This document shows, in pieces, positions 47,359 to 57,201 of a stretch of DNA of 64,000 nt; within the stretch, counting starts at the first letter, position 1; each line of letters opens with the position of its first letter. The stretch comes from Candidatus Colinaster equi (GTDB lineage Bacteria > Bacillota > Clostridia > Lachnospirales > Lachnospiraceae), in the NCBI GenBank assembly GCA_018064425.1, contig JAGHVF010000011.1:1-64000 (forward strand), in the 5' to 3' direction. The position numbers and the translations under genes are program-made. Under the pieces are notes generated by a model that saw only the letters and a program-made list of their open reading frames with translations, made no database searches and was not told the origin of the DNA.

Positions 47359-49746
47359 CTATGACTTAACAATTTTGTCCGAAGGCAACAGCTTATACAA
47401 GACATTATGTAAGGTCTTGGCATTAACAGGTTTTGAGATATAATCATCAAATCCTTCTTTACTGTATACATCTCTTGAATCATTTGTAACATTTGCCGTC
47501 AGCATAACAGCCGGCGTATTTACATTAACATTATTTTCATTGCTTCTTATCTCACGTAATGCCTCAATTCCGTCTTTATCCGGCATCATATGATCCAAGA
47601 AAATCAAATCATATTTTTTATTTAGCGAAAGGCTGACACACTCATCTGCACTTAATGCCGTATCCACTTTAATTCTTGTATCACTCAGCAGCTTCTCAAA
47701 TACAATAATATTGACTTTAACATCGTCAACCACAAGTATTTCAGCTTCGGGCGCAGTAAAGTTCGTCAACGAATCCGTTGCCCTTTGATTATTCTTTATT
47801 TTTTCATCATCATTAATCTCGGCAATGCCTTGCGGAATAACAACTCTAAACAGCGAGCCTTCACCAAACGTACTATCGACTTCAATTGTTCCGTGCATTA
47901 ATTCAACCAACTGACCTGTTATTGCCAGTCCAAGTCCCGTGCCTTCAATATTTCTGTTGTGCAATTCATCAGCTCTGACAAAGGCTTTAAACAAACCGGC
48001 TTTATCTTCATCGCGAATTCCTACACCTGTATCTTTAACATCAATACACAAACTCAACCTGTCGCTTTCAACGTTCTTAAAAAACGCTCTTATCGAAATC
48101 GAGCCCTTATTGGTATACTTAACAGCATTTGTCAAAAGATTGGTAACAATCTGCCTTATTCTTACATCGTCGCCCCTAAGAACAGTCGGAAAACCGCGTT
48201 GAATATCAACATTGATTTTAAGTCCTTTTTCATCCGCTCTCTTCTTAATCATATTACGACAACTACCCAGCAATTCATACAAATCATATGTGTTTTCACA
48301 TATCTTCATATTTCCGGATTCAAGTCGTGAAAAATCAAGAATATCATTAACAAGTGTCAAAAGCATGTTACCGGATTTATCCACCTGTTTTGCATATTCG
48401 ATAATCTTATCATCGTCGGTCTCTCGCAAGATTACTTCATTCATTCCAAGTACAGCATTTATCGGAGTTCTTATCTCATGAGACATCGTTGACAGGAAAT
48501 TGGACTTCATTAAAGCAATCTCTGTTGCCTTGGTTCGCTCCTTTTCGGTAGTCAATATATCAGCAAAGCCTTGTGAAAAGCAGAAAAAGCAAAGTATCGC
48601 AAAACCGCCGCAAAGCCACGTTGCATCGCAATCACCGGGATGTGCAATAAAATCCGCAATCTGAAAAGTACCGATAAACATATTGCCTATAAAGCCATAT
48701 AGTACTCTAATATAATTGTACGCATATCCCGCCTTAAAATCCATAACAAGCGTAACGCATATTACCACCGAATATGCGTAAATGAGTGCAAATATCGTAG
48801 GCAATCCCTGATACAAATCAGATATACATGTAAACTGCAAAATTGCCCTAAACAACATATGGATTAATGCAGCAAGCACAAATCCAAAGTGCCATTTTGC
48901 ATATCTGTTCTTTTGTATAGAATTGAAATACATTGCAACCGGTATCGGAAACAGCATCAACATAAACGCCGGAACAAGACTGATACCTTTAATATTAGCA
49001 AAAAGCATATCTCTGAACGACGATTGAGTAATATTCCACATCGACAAAATAAACATTGCCCAGCCAATATAATCGTATCTGTACATTCCGTTTGTAACCT
49101 GCTTAATAAACAATCCGAGTATTACACTGATTACACCAAGTACAAAAAACGAAACTGCCATGATGAAAGCAAATGTATTATTTTTGAAATACTGATCGAT
49201 AATGGCCACTTTCTCGCCACAGTAGATTTCCGAAAAATATCTTTTATTATTTAATAAGCCCGTTGCTTCAATTCGTATTGTTTTGCCAATATCAGACCTA
49301 TACATCGGAATATATATGTTTCTATTCACATAATCATTCCTAAACGGTTTGGCCTCCATATCGTTTATGAATCTTCCACGTACCGCACCATCAACATACA
49401 TTGTCACGTTCTGTGCAACAATACGCGTAGATAAATAATCTTTATCCGTTAACGGCTCAATAATCTGATGTTCCAACACGATTTTGTCCGTCGCATTACA
49501 CTTTACAATTGCAGGCATAGCCACTTGCTCACATTGGCCACTAGGGAAAGTTAACGTCCAATTACCATTCATTGTCACGCATGTATGGTTTCTCAATTCC
49601 GAATAACCGGCATATGTCATGTTACGTATTCCGACATATATTATCGTTCCCACAACGCATGCAATAAATATAATATCAACCAGCAATCTTAAGATATCAA
49701 TCTCTTTTTTGCCCCATACAAAGCCTTTATTTTTCGCTTTCCCCAT
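47359..49746 (-). CDS. Hybrid sensor histidine kinase (extracellular sensor + ~7 TM + HisKA-HATPase-REC)
   Basis: FLSTMSHEIRTPINAVLGMNE, NLLTNAVKYTNKG, DTGVGIRDED, GTGLGLAITGQL, ILVVDDVKVN...IFLDHMMPDKDG...SKPVN. Confidence 0.92.
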   Translation of the reverse strand: MGKAKNKGFVWGKKEIDILRLLVDIIFIACVVGTIIYVGIRNMTYAGYSELRNHTCVTMNGNWTLTFPSGQCEQVAMPAIVKCNATDKIVLEHQIIEPLTDKDYLSTRIVAQNVTMYVDGAVRGRFINDMEAKPFRNDYVNRNIYIPMYRSDIGKTIRIEATGLLNNKRYFSEIYCGEKVAIIDQYFKNNTFAFIMAVSFFVLGVISVILGLFIKQVTNGMYRYDYIGWAMFILSMWNITQSSFRDMLFANIKGISLVPAFMLMLFPIPVAMYFNSIQKNRYAKWHFGFVLAALIHMLFRAILQFTCISDLYQGLPTIFALIYAYSVVICVTLVMDFKAGYAYNYIRVLYGFIGNMFIGTFQIADFIAHPGDCDATWLCGGFAILCFFCFSQGFADILTTEKERTKATEIALMKSNFLSTMSHEIRTPINAVLGMNEVILRETDDDKIIEYAKQVDKSGNMLLTLVNDILDFSRLESGNMKICENTYDLYELLGSCRNMIKKRADEKGLKINVDIQRGFPTVLRGDDVRIRQIVTNLLTNAVKYTNKGSISIRAFFKNVESDRLSLCIDVKDTGVGIRDEDKAGLFKAFVRADELHNRNIEGTGLGLAITGQLVELMHGTIEVDSTFGEGSLFRVVIPQGIAEINDDEKIKNNQRATDSLTNFTAPEAEILVVDDVKVNIIVFEKLLSDTRIKVDTALSADECVSLSLNKKYDLIFLDHMMPDKDGIEALREIRSNENNVNVNTPAVMLTANVTNDSRDVYSKEGFDDYISKPVNAKTLHNVLYKLLPSDKIVKS

Positions 49747-49763
49747 ACATTCACCCCAAAAGA

Positions 49764-51674
49764 TTATGCAATACTGTTACCCGTATATAACTGATAGTAT
49801 TTTCCTTTTTGGCTAATCAGCTCATCGTGTGTACCACGCTCAATGATTCTGCCTTGTTCAAGCACCATAATACAGTCAGCATTTTTGACAGTTGACAGTC
49901 TATGTGCAATAACAAACGTTGTTCTGCCTTTCATCAACTTATCCATACCGTCTTGAACAATTTTTTCCGTTCTCGTATCTATACTCGATGTCGCCTCATC
50001 TAAAATGAGCACCGGCGGATTACCTATTGCAGCCCTCGCAATAGCCAACAGCTGTCTTTGACCATGACTTAAATTAGCGCCATCACCTGTTAACATTGTA
50101 TCATATCCTTCAGGTAATCTTCTAATAAAACCGTCAGCATTTGCAAGTTTTGCAGCCGCAATTATTTCCTCTTTTGTTGCATCAAGTTTTCCATATCGTA
50201 TATTATCTGCAACAGTACCCGTAAAAAGATGCGTATCTTGCAAAACTATTCCTAAGCTATGACGTAAATCAGCTTTTCGAATCTTATTAATATTTATTCC
50301 GTCATAACGGATTTTACCATCCTGAATATCGTAAAAACGATTAATAAGATTGGTTATTGTTGTTTTTCCGGCACCTGTTGATCCTACAAATGCAATCTTC
50401 TGACCGGGATCTGCAAACATTTCTATATTATGAAGTACCATCTTGTCTTCATTATATCCAAATGTCACATCATCAAACAGTACTCCGCCTTCCCATTCTT
50501 TATATTCAACTTTTCCGTCAGCCTGATGTGTATGTTTCCACATCCAACGTCCGGTTCTTTCTTCAGTCTCGACAATTTTACCGTTTTCTTCTTTAACATT
50601 AACCAAAACAACATATCCGTCATCAGTCTCTTTTGTCTCATCAAGAAGATTAAAAATTCTGTCCGCGCCGGCAAGTGCCATTACAATAGAGCTTATTTGC
50701 ATACTCACCTGATTGATAGGCATATTAAAGCTCTTATTAAATGTAAGAAAACTTGCAAGTGCGCCCAAAGTCAATCCTGTCCATCCATTAAGTGCAAGCA
50801 CTCCTCCCACTACCGCACACAACACATAACTAATGTTACCAATCTGTGCGTTAATTGGGCCTAAAATATTACCATATTTATTAGCATTGTATGCAGAATC
50901 ACATAAATTATTATTGAGCACTTCAAATTCATCAATGCATTCTTTCTCATGGCAGAATACTTTAACAACCTTCATGCCATTCATCATTTCTTCAATATAT
51001 CCGTTCGCCGCGCCTATATCTTTCTGCTGTTTGACGAAAAATTTACCTGATAATCCACCGGCCCACTTTGCCGAGAACATCATAATAAAGACCATAATAA
51101 GAGTAACAAATGTAAGCGGTATGCTAAGTGATATCATACTAATAAGTACCGCAACAATTGTCAAAACGCTCTCAACCAACATAGGTATTGTCTGACTAAC
51201 AACCTGTCTAAGCGTATCCACATCATTGGTATATATACTCATAATATCGCCATGACTATGTGTATCAAAATACTTTATCGGCAGGCTTTCCATATGCGTA
51301 AAAATCTCATCACGCAAATTACGCTGAACTCCCTGAGTAATGATTACCATGAGTTTCTTATTGGCAAACACAGATAAGCAACCGATTGCATAGAATCCGG
51401 CCACTCTGATAATTGCATTCCTCAGCGGTGTAAAATCAGGCGTAGCCACATCAAGCAAATATGGGGTAATATAATCATCAATCAGGCTCTTCATAAACAA
51501 AGTACCCTGTACACTTGCCAAAACAGATATAAGAATAAGTGCAAATACGATACCAAAATGTACACCGTAATCCTTGAAGATATATTTTATTAAACGGGCA
51601 AATACTTTACCCGGATTCTCTACCGAAGGCTTAACACCTCGTTGTACTCTTCTGCCGGGCATATTATTCACCAT
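49764..51674 (-). CDS. ABC exporter subunit (TMD-NBD), canonical NBD
   Basis: Walker A GSTGAGKTT, signature LSHGQRQ, Walker B VLILDEATSSID, H-loop VIAHRLST. Confidence 0.93.
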   Translation of the reverse strand: MVNNMPGRRVQRGVKPSVENPGKVFARLIKYIFKDYGVHFGIVFALILISVLASVQGTLFMKSLIDDYITPYLLDVATPDFTPLRNAIIRVAGFYAIGCLSVFANKKLMVIITQGVQRNLRDEIFTHMESLPIKYFDTHSHGDIMSIYTNDVDTLRQVVSQTIPMLVESVLTIVAVLISMISLSIPLTFVTLIMVFIMMFSAKWAGGLSGKFFVKQQKDIGAANGYIEEMMNGMKVVKVFCHEKECIDEFEVLNNNLCDSAYNANKYGNILGPINAQIGNISYVLCAVVGGVLALNGWTGLTLGALASFLTFNKSFNMPINQVSMQISSIVMALAGADRIFNLLDETKETDDGYVVLVNVKEENGKIVETEERTGRWMWKHTHQADGKVEYKEWEGGVLFDDVTFGYNEDKMVLHNIEMFADPGQKIAFVGSTGAGKTTITNLINRFYDIQDGKIRYDGININKIRKADLRHSLGIVLQDTHLFTGTVADNIRYGKLDATKEEIIAAAKLANADGFIRRLPEGYDTMLTGDGANLSHGQRQLLAIARAAIGNPPVLILDEATSSIDTRTEKIVQDGMDKLMKGRTTFVIAHRLSTVKNADCIMVLEQGRIIERGTHDELISQKGKYYQLYTGNSIA

Positions 51675-53424
51675 CCTTTCCGGATTTCACATCAAAATCA
51701 CCGAATCCGCCGCCTGTTTGCGACTCATATACTTCACGATAGATTGCATTACTTTCAAGCAATTCTTCATGTGTTCCAAATCCGTTAATTCTACCTTCAT
51801 CCATAACAATTATTCTGTCAGCATCCATAACAGAACTGATTCTCTGTGCAATAATAAGCTTTGTTGTATTCGGTATTTCCTCTCTGAAGGATTTACGAAT
51901 TTTTGCATCCGTAGCTGTATCTACAGCACTGGTGCTATCATCCAATATCAAGACTTTCGGATTTTTAAGTAATGCTCTTGCGATACACAGTCTCTGTTTC
52001 TGTCCTCCCGAAACATTGTTACCGCCCTGTTCTATATGCGTATTATAGCCATCCGGGAATCTGTTAATAAATTCATCGGCACATGCAAGTTTTGCGGCAT
52101 AAATACATTCATCGTCAGTCGCATTCATATTGCCCCATCTCAAATTATCAAATATTGAGCCTGAAAACAGAGTGTTGGCCTGAAGAACAACAGCAACCTT
52201 ATTTCGTATCACTTCAAGATCATAGTCTTTAACCGATACTCCGCCGACTTTCACATCACCGCTTGATACATCATATAGTCGACTGATTAAATTAACAAGT
52301 GAAGTCTTGGCACTGCCTGTCGAACCGATAATACCTATAACTTCGCCGCTTTTGATATGTAGATTTATATCCTTCAACACATACTCATCTGCTGATTTGC
52401 TATATGCAAAATTGACATTTTCAAAATCAATTGAGCCATCTTTAACTTCATATATTGGATTTGCAGGATTGACAATCGAACTTTCCTCTGCAAGAACTTC
52501 ATATATTCTCTGAATAGAAGCCGATCCCATTGAAAACATAATAAAAATGATTGAAACCATCATTAAGCTCATTAATATATTCATACAATATGCAAGTAAG
52601 CTCATTAATTCGCCTGTTGTAAGTGAATTAACCGCAATCATCTTTGCGCCTACCCAGCTAATCAATAATATGCATGAATAAATTACAATTTGCATAGCGG
52701 GTGCCTGATAAACAGTTGCCCCTTCTGCTTTACTGAATATCTGATATATAGCCTCACTTGCCTTCTTAAATTTGCTTATCTCCTCGTCTTCTCTAACATA
52801 CGCCTTTACAACTCTTATAGCAGAAACATTCTCCTGAACCGACGCATTAAGTTCGTCATATTTCGGAAAAGCCTGTTTAAAATATCCCATTGCTCGACGT
52901 ATAAGGAAAAAGAGAATAATTGCCAGCACAAATACAGCCCCCAAATAGATGCATGCAATTTTTGGGCTAATAATAAATGCCATAATAAGTGCAATTATCA
53001 AACTCGACGGAGCTCTCATCATCATTCGTAAACACATCTGATAACCCATTTGCAGTGTATTTACATCCGTTGTTAATCTTGTTACAAGTCCCGCTGTAGA
53101 GAACTTATCTATATTAGCAAAGCTGAAAGTCTGAATATTATCAAACATCGCTTTACGAAGATTCTTGGCAAAGCCGGTGCTTGCCTTCGAAGCATATATT
53201 CCACCTAACAATCCTGCAATCAAACCAATTGCAGCAATTACAAACATTAATCCTCCGATTTTAATAATATGATTCATATCTCCGGCTGTAACGCCCTTAT
53301 CAATAATCGAAGTCATAAGATAGGGAATCAGCATTTCCATTCCCGCTTCAATAATCATATATATTGGGGTTGCAATAGATGCAGCCTTATATTCTTTTAC
53401 TTCATGTAATATTCTTTTAAGCAT
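51664..53424 (-). CDS. ABC exporter subunit (TMD-NBD), degenerate NBD
   Basis: Walker A GSTGSAKTS, signature VSGGQKQ, Walker B VLILDDSTSAVD (Asp in place of Glu), H-loop position IIAQRIS (Gln in place of His). Confidence 0.92.
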   Translation of the reverse strand: MLKRILHEVKEYKAASIATPIYMIIEAGMEMLIPYLMTSIIDKGVTAGDMNHIIKIGGLMFVIAAIGLIAGLLGGIYASKASTGFAKNLRKAMFDNIQTFSFANIDKFSTAGLVTRLTTDVNTLQMGYQMCLRMMMRAPSSLIIALIMAFIISPKIACIYLGAVFVLAIILFFLIRRAMGYFKQAFPKYDELNASVQENVSAIRVVKAYVREDEEISKFKKASEAIYQIFSKAEGATVYQAPAMQIVIYSCILLISWVGAKMIAVNSLTTGELMSLLAYCMNILMSLMMVSIIFIMFSMGSASIQRIYEVLAEESSIVNPANPIYEVKDGSIDFENVNFAYSKSADEYVLKDINLHIKSGEVIGIIGSTGSAKTSLVNLISRLYDVSSGDVKVGGVSVKDYDLEVIRNKVAVVLQANTLFSGSIFDNLRWGNMNATDDECIYAAKLACADEFINRFPDGYNTHIEQGGNNVSGGQKQRLCIARALLKNPKVLILDDSTSAVDTATDAKIRKSFREEIPNTTKLIIAQRISSVMDADRIIVMDEGRINGFGTHEELLESNAIYREVYESQTGGGFGDFDVKSGKDGE

Positions 53425-53450
53425 TTCTTCCTACCACAATAATCTAATGT

Positions 53451-53494
53451 AAAATGGGGGCAATAATAGAAATTACTATCATTGCCCCCACATT
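53451..53494 (-). terminator. Intrinsic terminator of pckA
   Basis: TGGGGGCAAT...ATTGCCCCCA inverted repeat with flanking A/T runs. Confidence 0.8.
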
Positions 53495-53512
53495 TTATTT
53501 ACAGAAAAATAA

Positions 53513-55228
53513 TTAGCACTGAGCTACAAGCTTCTCAAGAGCTGCAAGAGCCTCATCAGGAAGCTTATCATAACCTTCCTTCTTCTCAGCAAATCCCTTA
53601 ACAGCATCTACACGGTTCTGCATAGCTGCCTTAAGAGCTGCCTTATACTCAGCATTGTTCATATCAGGCTTGAAATCAGCTGTCTTTCCTGACCAATCAT
53701 ACATAATCTCGATATCATCGAAATTACCCCACTTCTCAAACTTAGCCTTTCCTTCAACGATTGTCTCAAGAATACCAAGTGTATCAGCAGGCTTACACTT
53801 TGTTCCCATAAAGTCACCTGTGTTAACAATGTAGCAATCTACATTCTTCTCACTAACAAGCTTCTTGAACTTCTCGTAATCATTTACAAGAGGATATGTT
53901 CTGAATGGGTTAGCATAAGGAACAATACGAAGAGCATTCATATCTGTACCTGCAGCAACTCGCTCAGCTGTTGAAGTCTTTGTTGCAAGAGTAGCACCCA
54001 TTACAGATGCAAGTGCAGCACCTTTAAGCTTAACTACTGGTGGGATTGTAGGATCCTTCATAATCCAGAAAATAGCATTAACAGGAGCATCAATCTTATC
54101 TACACGGTTAGGGCTCCAAAGCTTTGACTTAATAGCACGACCGTTACCGTTACGGATATCTTCTGTTACAAGCTGAACCTTACCATTCTCATCAAGAGTA
54201 GCTGAACAGTTCTGAACTGTAAGAAGGTACTCATTATCAGGACATCCTGTAGGATAATCTGCTGTCTTATCGAAGTATGTAGGCTCAAGAGCTACTGATG
54301 AACATGTATCAGTATTAATGATAAATGCATCATCATGAAGAACCTTGATACCGCCGAATGCATCATACTTACCTGCATGCTTAGCATGTGTAAGTGTTGA
54401 CTTACCTGATCCTGAAAGACCATATACAGATGCAACGAACTTCTTACCACCTTCAAGAGAGTACTCTTTCTGTCCACCGTGGCAAGATGCATATCCGTTA
54501 CGGTTTGCAAGTGCCCATGCCATTGTAAGTGTACCCTTCTTGTGCTCACCAAAGTACTTCATACCAAGGATAGCAGCACAGTTCTGGTTTGTATCAAAAT
54601 AGCAAAGTGTAAGTGGATCGCTTAAGCAGCTGTAATCAACATCAGGAGCTTCTTCAGGTACCCACTGAGGATCAGAGAAGATATAGATATCAGGCTCTTT
54701 ACCATCACCGATAGGCTTAGAGTCTCTGTACATCTTTACATACTCATCTGACATATACTGGAAGTTGAGCATCCAGTTATAAAGAAGGTTCTCTTCTCCT
54801 TCCGGAATAAGAAGATGAGCCTTTGCCATGAATTCCTTATCAAGACCTACAAAACATGTTGCATGATACATTGTCTTCCAACGTGTCTTATATACAGCGT
54901 CCATAACAACCTTATCAAGCTTTACTTCATCAACGCCGGGCTCACCCTTAATACGACGAGCTGCTGCGTAACGTCCTGTAACAGCACCATCATTGAAAAG
55001 AAGAACCTTTGCGTCCTTATCAAGTCCGAATGTTTCACCATCCTTTACAGGCATATCTGTAACGATAGTTCCCGGTGAATTCTTTGCTAACTCATAAGCT
55101 TCCTTAAGAGTCTCAACCTTTACTACATTGTTGCCGTAGAAAGCGCCTTCGATGATTGATCTTGTTCTTGAAAAGCCAACCTTTCCTGCGCCAATCTCAG
55201 CTATTGGATAATAAGCTTTTGTTGACAT
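53513..55228 (-). CDS. pckA: Phosphoenolpyruvate carboxykinase (ATP)
   Basis: GLSGSGKSTLTH kinase motif, LLTVQNCSATLDENGK, CKPADTLGI; start at MSTKAYYP preceded by AAGGAGG. Confidence 0.93.
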   Translation of the reverse strand: MSTKAYYPIAEIGAGKVGFSRTRSIIEGAFYGNNVVKVETLKEAYELAKNSPGTIVTDMPVKDGETFGLDKDAKVLLFNDGAVTGRYAAARRIKGEPGVDEVKLDKVVMDAVYKTRWKTMYHATCFVGLDKEFMAKAHLLIPEGEENLLYNWMLNFQYMSDEYVKMYRDSKPIGDGKEPDIYIFSDPQWVPEEAPDVDYSCLSDPLTLCYFDTNQNCAAILGMKYFGEHKKGTLTMAWALANRNGYASCHGGQKEYSLEGGKKFVASVYGLSGSGKSTLTHAKHAGKYDAFGGIKVLHDDAFIINTDTCSSVALEPTYFDKTADYPTGCPDNEYLLTVQNCSATLDENGKVQLVTEDIRNGNGRAIKSKLWSPNRVDKIDAPVNAIFWIMKDPTIPPVVKLKGAALASVMGATLATKTSTAERVAAGTDMNALRIVPYANPFRTYPLVNDYEKFKKLVSEKNVDCYIVNTGDFMGTKCKPADTLGILETIVEGKAKFEKWGNFDDIEIMYDWSGKTADFKPDMNNAEYKAALKAAMQNRVDAVKGFAEKKEGYDKLPDEALAALEKLVAQC

Positions 55229-55296
55229 ATAGTCATCCTCCTTTATTAATACGCGGGAAAAAGATATTCCCTGCAATTTTGCACATCTACATAATT

Positions 55297-55322
55297 ATTA
55301 CAAATTCAATTTGTAATGTCAA
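55297..55322 (-). promoter_or_regulatory. pckA promoter with 21-bp palindromic operator candidate in the spacer
   Basis: Minus strand TTGACA (-35, 55317..55322) followed by the perfect palindrome ATTACAAATT-G-AATTTGTAAT (55297..55317). Confidence 0.6.
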
Positions 55323-55376
55323 TGATAAGCATCCAAAATTCTCTGTAAAAAAATGTCATCTTTTGCAAAAAAAATG

Positions 55377-57185
55377 CTACACCACTTCCTTACACACATT
55401 CTTAAGCCAATCATATTCATTTTTATTCAGACGGCCTTCCATCTGTTCGAGAAGCTGCTTATTGTACTCATTAAGCATTTCTATCTCTGATTTATCCAAC
55501 ATATCATAATCAATAAGTTCATTATCAAGCGGCACCCATGTCAGGCTTTCAAACTCAAGATATTCATCCGACATATTAGATTCCTTTATTAACAATGTGT
55601 TTTCCGTTCTTATGCCGTACTTTCCTTCAACGTACACTCCCGGCTCGCAAGTTACAACCATTCCGCTTTTAAGAACAGTTTCAGTACGTCCTTCAATATA
55701 TTTATAACGAATGGCATGCGGTCCCTCATGTACATTAAGGCAATATCCGACACCATGCCCTGTTCCGCACTTATAATCAATTCCTTTTTTCCACAACGGC
55801 TCCCTTGCAAGAATATCCAAATTTCTTCCTGTACATCCTTTAATAAAAACAGCATTCATTAATGCGAGGAATCCTTTAAGAACCAATGTATAATGTTCCC
55901 TTTCTTCGTCAGAGACAGGGCCAAGTGCAACTGTACGTGTAACATCTGTTGTCGCTCCCGGGTATTGTCCTCCGCAATCGGTTAAAATCATACCGTTTTG
56001 CATACACACACTGTAATCAGCATCTGTTGCCTCATAATGCATCATGGCTGCATTGGCACCATAAGCTGCTATAGTCGGAAATGACAATCCCATGCATCCC
56101 GGAACCGCTTTTCTTAATTCATCACATTTATCAGCAGCCACAATTTCATTTAATTCTCCATTCATAAATGCTTGATTTTTAAGCCAATAAATATATTTGA
56201 CCATTGCGACACTGTCATCAAGAAAGAATTTTTTCATCCATTTAATTTCAGTCTCATCTTTTACTGCCTTCAACTCCGTTGTCGGATTAATTCTGTCGAC
56301 AACTACATCTTTACAATATTTGTCGGCATATCCTACTTCAACAGCCTTTGCCAATGAATATGTAATCTTTGAAGTATCCATCATTGTCTTGCCATCATAA
56401 GGATATTCAGATAAGAAATCGACAACATCGTTATACTCGCACGTGACAACGCGCATATTATTTAGACATATTCTTGCTTTATTGCTTAAGCTTTCGGGTG
56501 AAATGAAAAAGTATATCTCATCCATAGTCACAAACGCATAACTTAAAGCAACCGGATTAAAAGCAATATCGTTTCCTCTGACATTAAGCAGCCACATAAT
56601 ATCATCCAGCGAATTAATCAACAATTGCTTGCAATCAAATCTCTCCATAAGCTGTCTTACCTGTTCCAGCTTCTCTTCCATTGATTTTCCGATATATTCC
56701 GCATCCTGAATTAATAATTCTTTGGTGCTTACAGGAGGTCTGTCCGTCCATATGTCATCAATAATATCATCTGCATATATTTCAAGTTTGTTTCGCTCAA
56801 CATTCTCAACAATTCGCTCAATATCCTTGTATGCTGTACATGTTCCGATAAATCCAAGTTTTACCTTGTTCGCAGAGTCATTTATTTTGCGAACAAGATA
56901 ATCGCTTACACTTACGCTGTCAGGCTCTCCCATCTTCATCATTTTAATGCCTGTACCCATAAGTTCCTTTTCACATTGGATATAATATCTGCCATCTGTC
57001 CATAGCAGCGATTCTTCCTTGCTTACAACAAGTGTCGCATTACTACCGGTAAAACCTGTAAGCCACAAAACAGTTTTATCATGTTCACCGACATATTCGG
57101 AACAATGCGAATCACATATGCCGACAATGTAATAGTCGATACAATTCTCTTTCATTTTCTTTAACAATTCGCTAATGTGATTCAT
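55377..57185 (-). CDS. pepP: M24B family Xaa-Pro aminopeptidase
   Basis: LLWTDGRYYIQCEKEL, ILTDCGGQYPGATTDVTRT, GTGHGVGYCLNVHEGP, GMVVTCEPGVYVEGKYGIRTEN. Confidence 0.93.
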   Translation of the reverse strand: MNHISELLKKMKENCIDYYIVGICDSHCSEYVGEHDKTVLWLTGFTGSNATLVVSKEESLLWTDGRYYIQCEKELMGTGIKMMKMGEPDSVSVSDYLVRKINDSANKVKLGFIGTCTAYKDIERIVENVERNKLEIYADDIIDDIWTDRPPVSTKELLIQDAEYIGKSMEEKLEQVRQLMERFDCKQLLINSLDDIMWLLNVRGNDIAFNPVALSYAFVTMDEIYFFISPESLSNKARICLNNMRVVTCEYNDVVDFLSEYPYDGKTMMDTSKITYSLAKAVEVGYADKYCKDVVVDRINPTTELKAVKDETEIKWMKKFFLDDSVAMVKYIYWLKNQAFMNGELNEIVAADKCDELRKAVPGCMGLSFPTIAAYGANAAMMHYEATDADYSVCMQNGMILTDCGGQYPGATTDVTRTVALGPVSDEEREHYTLVLKGFLALMNAVFIKGCTGRNLDILAREPLWKKGIDYKCGTGHGVGYCLNVHEGPHAIRYKYIEGRTETVLKSGMVVTCEPGVYVEGKYGIRTENTLLIKESNMSDEYLEFESLTWVPLDNELIDYDMLDKSEIEMLNEYNKQLLEQMEGRLNKNEYDWLKNVCKEVV

Positions 57186-57201
57186 AGTAATGCCTCTTTC
57201 A

